From NCBI GenBank assembly GCA_046262635.1, contig JBHEMK010000114.1, positions 1 through 6,956 of the forward strand: 6,956 nucleotides of DNA, in the 5' to 3' direction. The DNA is from JBHEMK01 sp046262635. GTDB taxonomy: Bacteria > Actinomycetota > Thermoleophilia > Gaiellales > Gaiellaceae. Shown here in pieces: positions 6,097 to 6,956 of the stretch (position 1 is its first letter; the number at the start of each line of letters is the position of its first letter). Position numbers and translations under genes: made by a program. The notes under the pieces are model-generated. The model saw nothing but the letters and a program-made list of their open reading frames with translations, made no database searches and was not told the origin of the DNA.

Positions 6097-6333
6097 TCAA
6101 CGGCTGATCCGGCGCAGTTCGGGATCGTCTCCGTCGGCGCCGACGATCCCGTCGACCCAGGCATCGGGAAGCGGCAATACCGGCAGCTCTCCCAGCAGAT
6201 ACGAGAAACGTGGATCGCCGACCTCTCGCAGCAGCCGCACCAGCGCATTAGCGTCAGGATCAAGCACGACGATCTCGTCCGCCTCCGGCAGGGCGTCGCG
6301 GGCGTGAGCCGCTCCGAGGACGGCGATCCGCAT
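6097..6333 (-). CDS. Small 78-residue protein, methyltransferase-like half fold, between mraY and murD
   Basis: I do not recognise this as a named gene. It begins at an ATG overlapping the mraY stop by one base (TGATG) and ends at TGA 6099-6097, so it probably depends on ribosomes finishing mraY; only a weak AGG precedes the start. The 78-residue product is acidic, has no membrane segment, and looks cytoplasmic. Its pattern resembles the first half of a class I SAM-dependent methyltransferase: strand IAVLG (3-7), strand EIVVLDPDANAL with acidic D25 where the ribose-binding residue would sit, strand FSYLLGE (43-49), then LPLPDAWVDGIVG (53-65), which matches the usual post-motif pattern ending a fourth strand. 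The glycine loop (GxGxG) is replaced by GAAHAR, and the later strands are absent. It may be a degenerate or repurposed fragment, or a small binding protein. The reading frame is credible from context; the function is unknown. Confidence 0.7.
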   Translation of the reverse strand: MRIAVLGAAHARDALPEADEIVVLDPDANALVRLLREVGDPRFSYLLGELPVLPLPDAWVDGIVGADGDDPELRRISR

Positions 6334-6956
6334 CACCTGCGGAAGTAGTAGCGGTAGTAGAGGGCGAACGCCCCGGCACAGAGGATCCCGGCGAGGATCC
6401 AGAAGCGCACCATGATCTTCGTCTCGGACCAGGCTTTCATCTCGAAGTGATGGTGGATCGGCGTCATCAGGAAAACGCGGCGGCCCAAGCACTTGAACGT
6501 GAAGACTTGGATCATCACCGAGAGTGCCTCGAGCACCGGGATGCCCGCGATCAGCAAGAGCAGCAGCTCCGTCTTCGTCATGATCGCGAACGCGGCGAGC
6601 GCACCGCCAATCGCCATCGAGCCCGTGTCGCCCATGAAGACCTCCGCAGGGAAGGCGTTGTACCAGAGGAAGCCGATCGCGCCGCCGATCAGCGCCGCAC
6701 CGATGATCGCGAGATCCAGCCGCGTGAGGTTGCGGTTTCCGGGCGTGCCCGAGCGGATGTACGACACGGTCATCATCGCGGTGAACGTGAAGAGCGAGAT
6801 GATCCCCGTGCCCGCCGCGAGCCCATCGAGCCCGTCCGTGAGGTTGGCCCCGTTCGCGGCTCCGGCGATGATCAGGAACAGCAAGCCGTACCAAAGCCAG
6901 GAGAGCGGTACCCGCCCGTCGACGACCGGGATGTAGACCTTCGTCGAGAACTCCCT
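6333..6956 (-). CDS. mraY: Phospho-N-acetylmuramoyl-pentapeptide transferase MraY, 5'-truncated by window edge
   Basis: MraY transfers phospho-MurNAc-pentapeptide from its UDP carrier to undecaprenyl phosphate in the cytoplasmic membrane, giving lipid I. The 207 visible residues are the C-terminal part of a protein usually about 320-360 residues long; the frame is open to the window edge, so the true start lies outside. An internal TTG at 6884 could be misread as a start, but conserved sequence such as EFSTKVYIPVVDG precedes it. Family motifs are clear: NLTDGLDGL (visible residues 38-46), FMGDTGS (107-113, with a catalytic-site Asp) and PIHHHFE (166-172, the HHH motif). Hydrophobic segments alternate as expected for a polytopic enzyme, and the chain ends in a short aromatic and basic tail, YYRYYFRR. 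Its TGA shares its A with the ATG of the next gene (TGATG), which suggests translational coupling. The assignment is secure. Confidence 0.97.
   Translation of the reverse strand, partial: REFSTKVYIPVVDGRVPLSWLWYGLLFLIIAGAANGANLTDGLDGLAAGTGIISLFTFTAMMTVSYIRSGTPGNRNLTRLDLAIIGAALIGGAIGFLWYNAFPAEVFMGDTGSMAIGGALAAFAIMTKTELLLLLIAGIPVLEALSVMIQVFTFKCLGRRVFLMTPIHHHFEMKAWSETKIMVRFWILAGILCAGAFALYYRYYFRR

Noticed and set aside
6074..6102. TTGACG overlapping the small gene's stop as a -35 box for murD
   Set aside because: No TATAAT-like hexamer lies 16-18 nt downstream on the minus strand. The nearest candidate, TAGGGC, is only 13 nt away.
6333..6884. TTG at 6884 as the mraY start
   Set aside because: The frame stays open to the window edge and the upstream residues match conserved MraY sequence, so the gene is cut by the window rather than starting here.
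6097..6894. 265-codon minus-strand frame that includes the small gene
   Set aside because: Its first two thirds are an out-of-frame shadow of mraY. Only the last 78 codons, from the ATG at 6333, make sense as a separate gene.

Overview
The window is a very GC-rich (about 70%), gene-dense segment of a bacterial dcw (division and cell wall) cluster. Every supported gene lies on the minus strand and is transcribed from the right end of the window to the left. In that order the genes are mraY (5' end cut by the window edge), a 78-codon unnamed gene, murD, ftsW, murG, murC, murB and ftsQ (3' end cut by the window edge). All names rest on family motifs read directly in the translations. No RNA genes, CRISPR arrays, mobile elements, convincing promoters or rho-independent terminators were found.

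Layout. At 6097-6956, mraY runs into the small gene through a TGATG junction. A 209-nt gap follows (5888-6096), with a tandem repeat and GC-rich palindromes. At 446-5887, murD, ftsW, murG, murC and murB form one unbroken run in which each gene overlaps the next. The murD/ftsW and murC/murB junctions are 4-nt GTGA overlaps, murG/murC overlap by 14 nt, and ftsW/murG overlap by an unusual 158 nt. A gap of up to 179 nt (267-445) then precedes ftsQ.

Together the genes cover the middle and end of peptidoglycan precursor synthesis plus two divisome parts. MurB and MurC make UDP-MurNAc-L-Ala, MurD adds D-Glu, MraY makes lipid I, and MurG makes lipid II. FtsW polymerises lipid II at the septum and FtsQ is a divisome scaffold. 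murE, murF and ftsI are not seen and may lie upstream of mraY. No ddl gene lies between murB and ftsQ.

The composition, the frequent GTG and TTG starts, the placement of murB between murC and ftsQ, and the look of MurG and FtsQ suggest a deep-branching high-GC actinobacterium, perhaps of the Thermoleophilia type. This is inference, and other high-GC phyla are not excluded.

The points most worth a second look are the small ORF between mraY and murD, which resembles the front half of a class I SAM-methyltransferase fold without its glycine loop; the 158-nt ftsW/murG overlap with an out-of-frame TAG just before the murG ATG; the parallel shortening of the central domains of MurC and MurD; and the repeat-bearing gap before murD.
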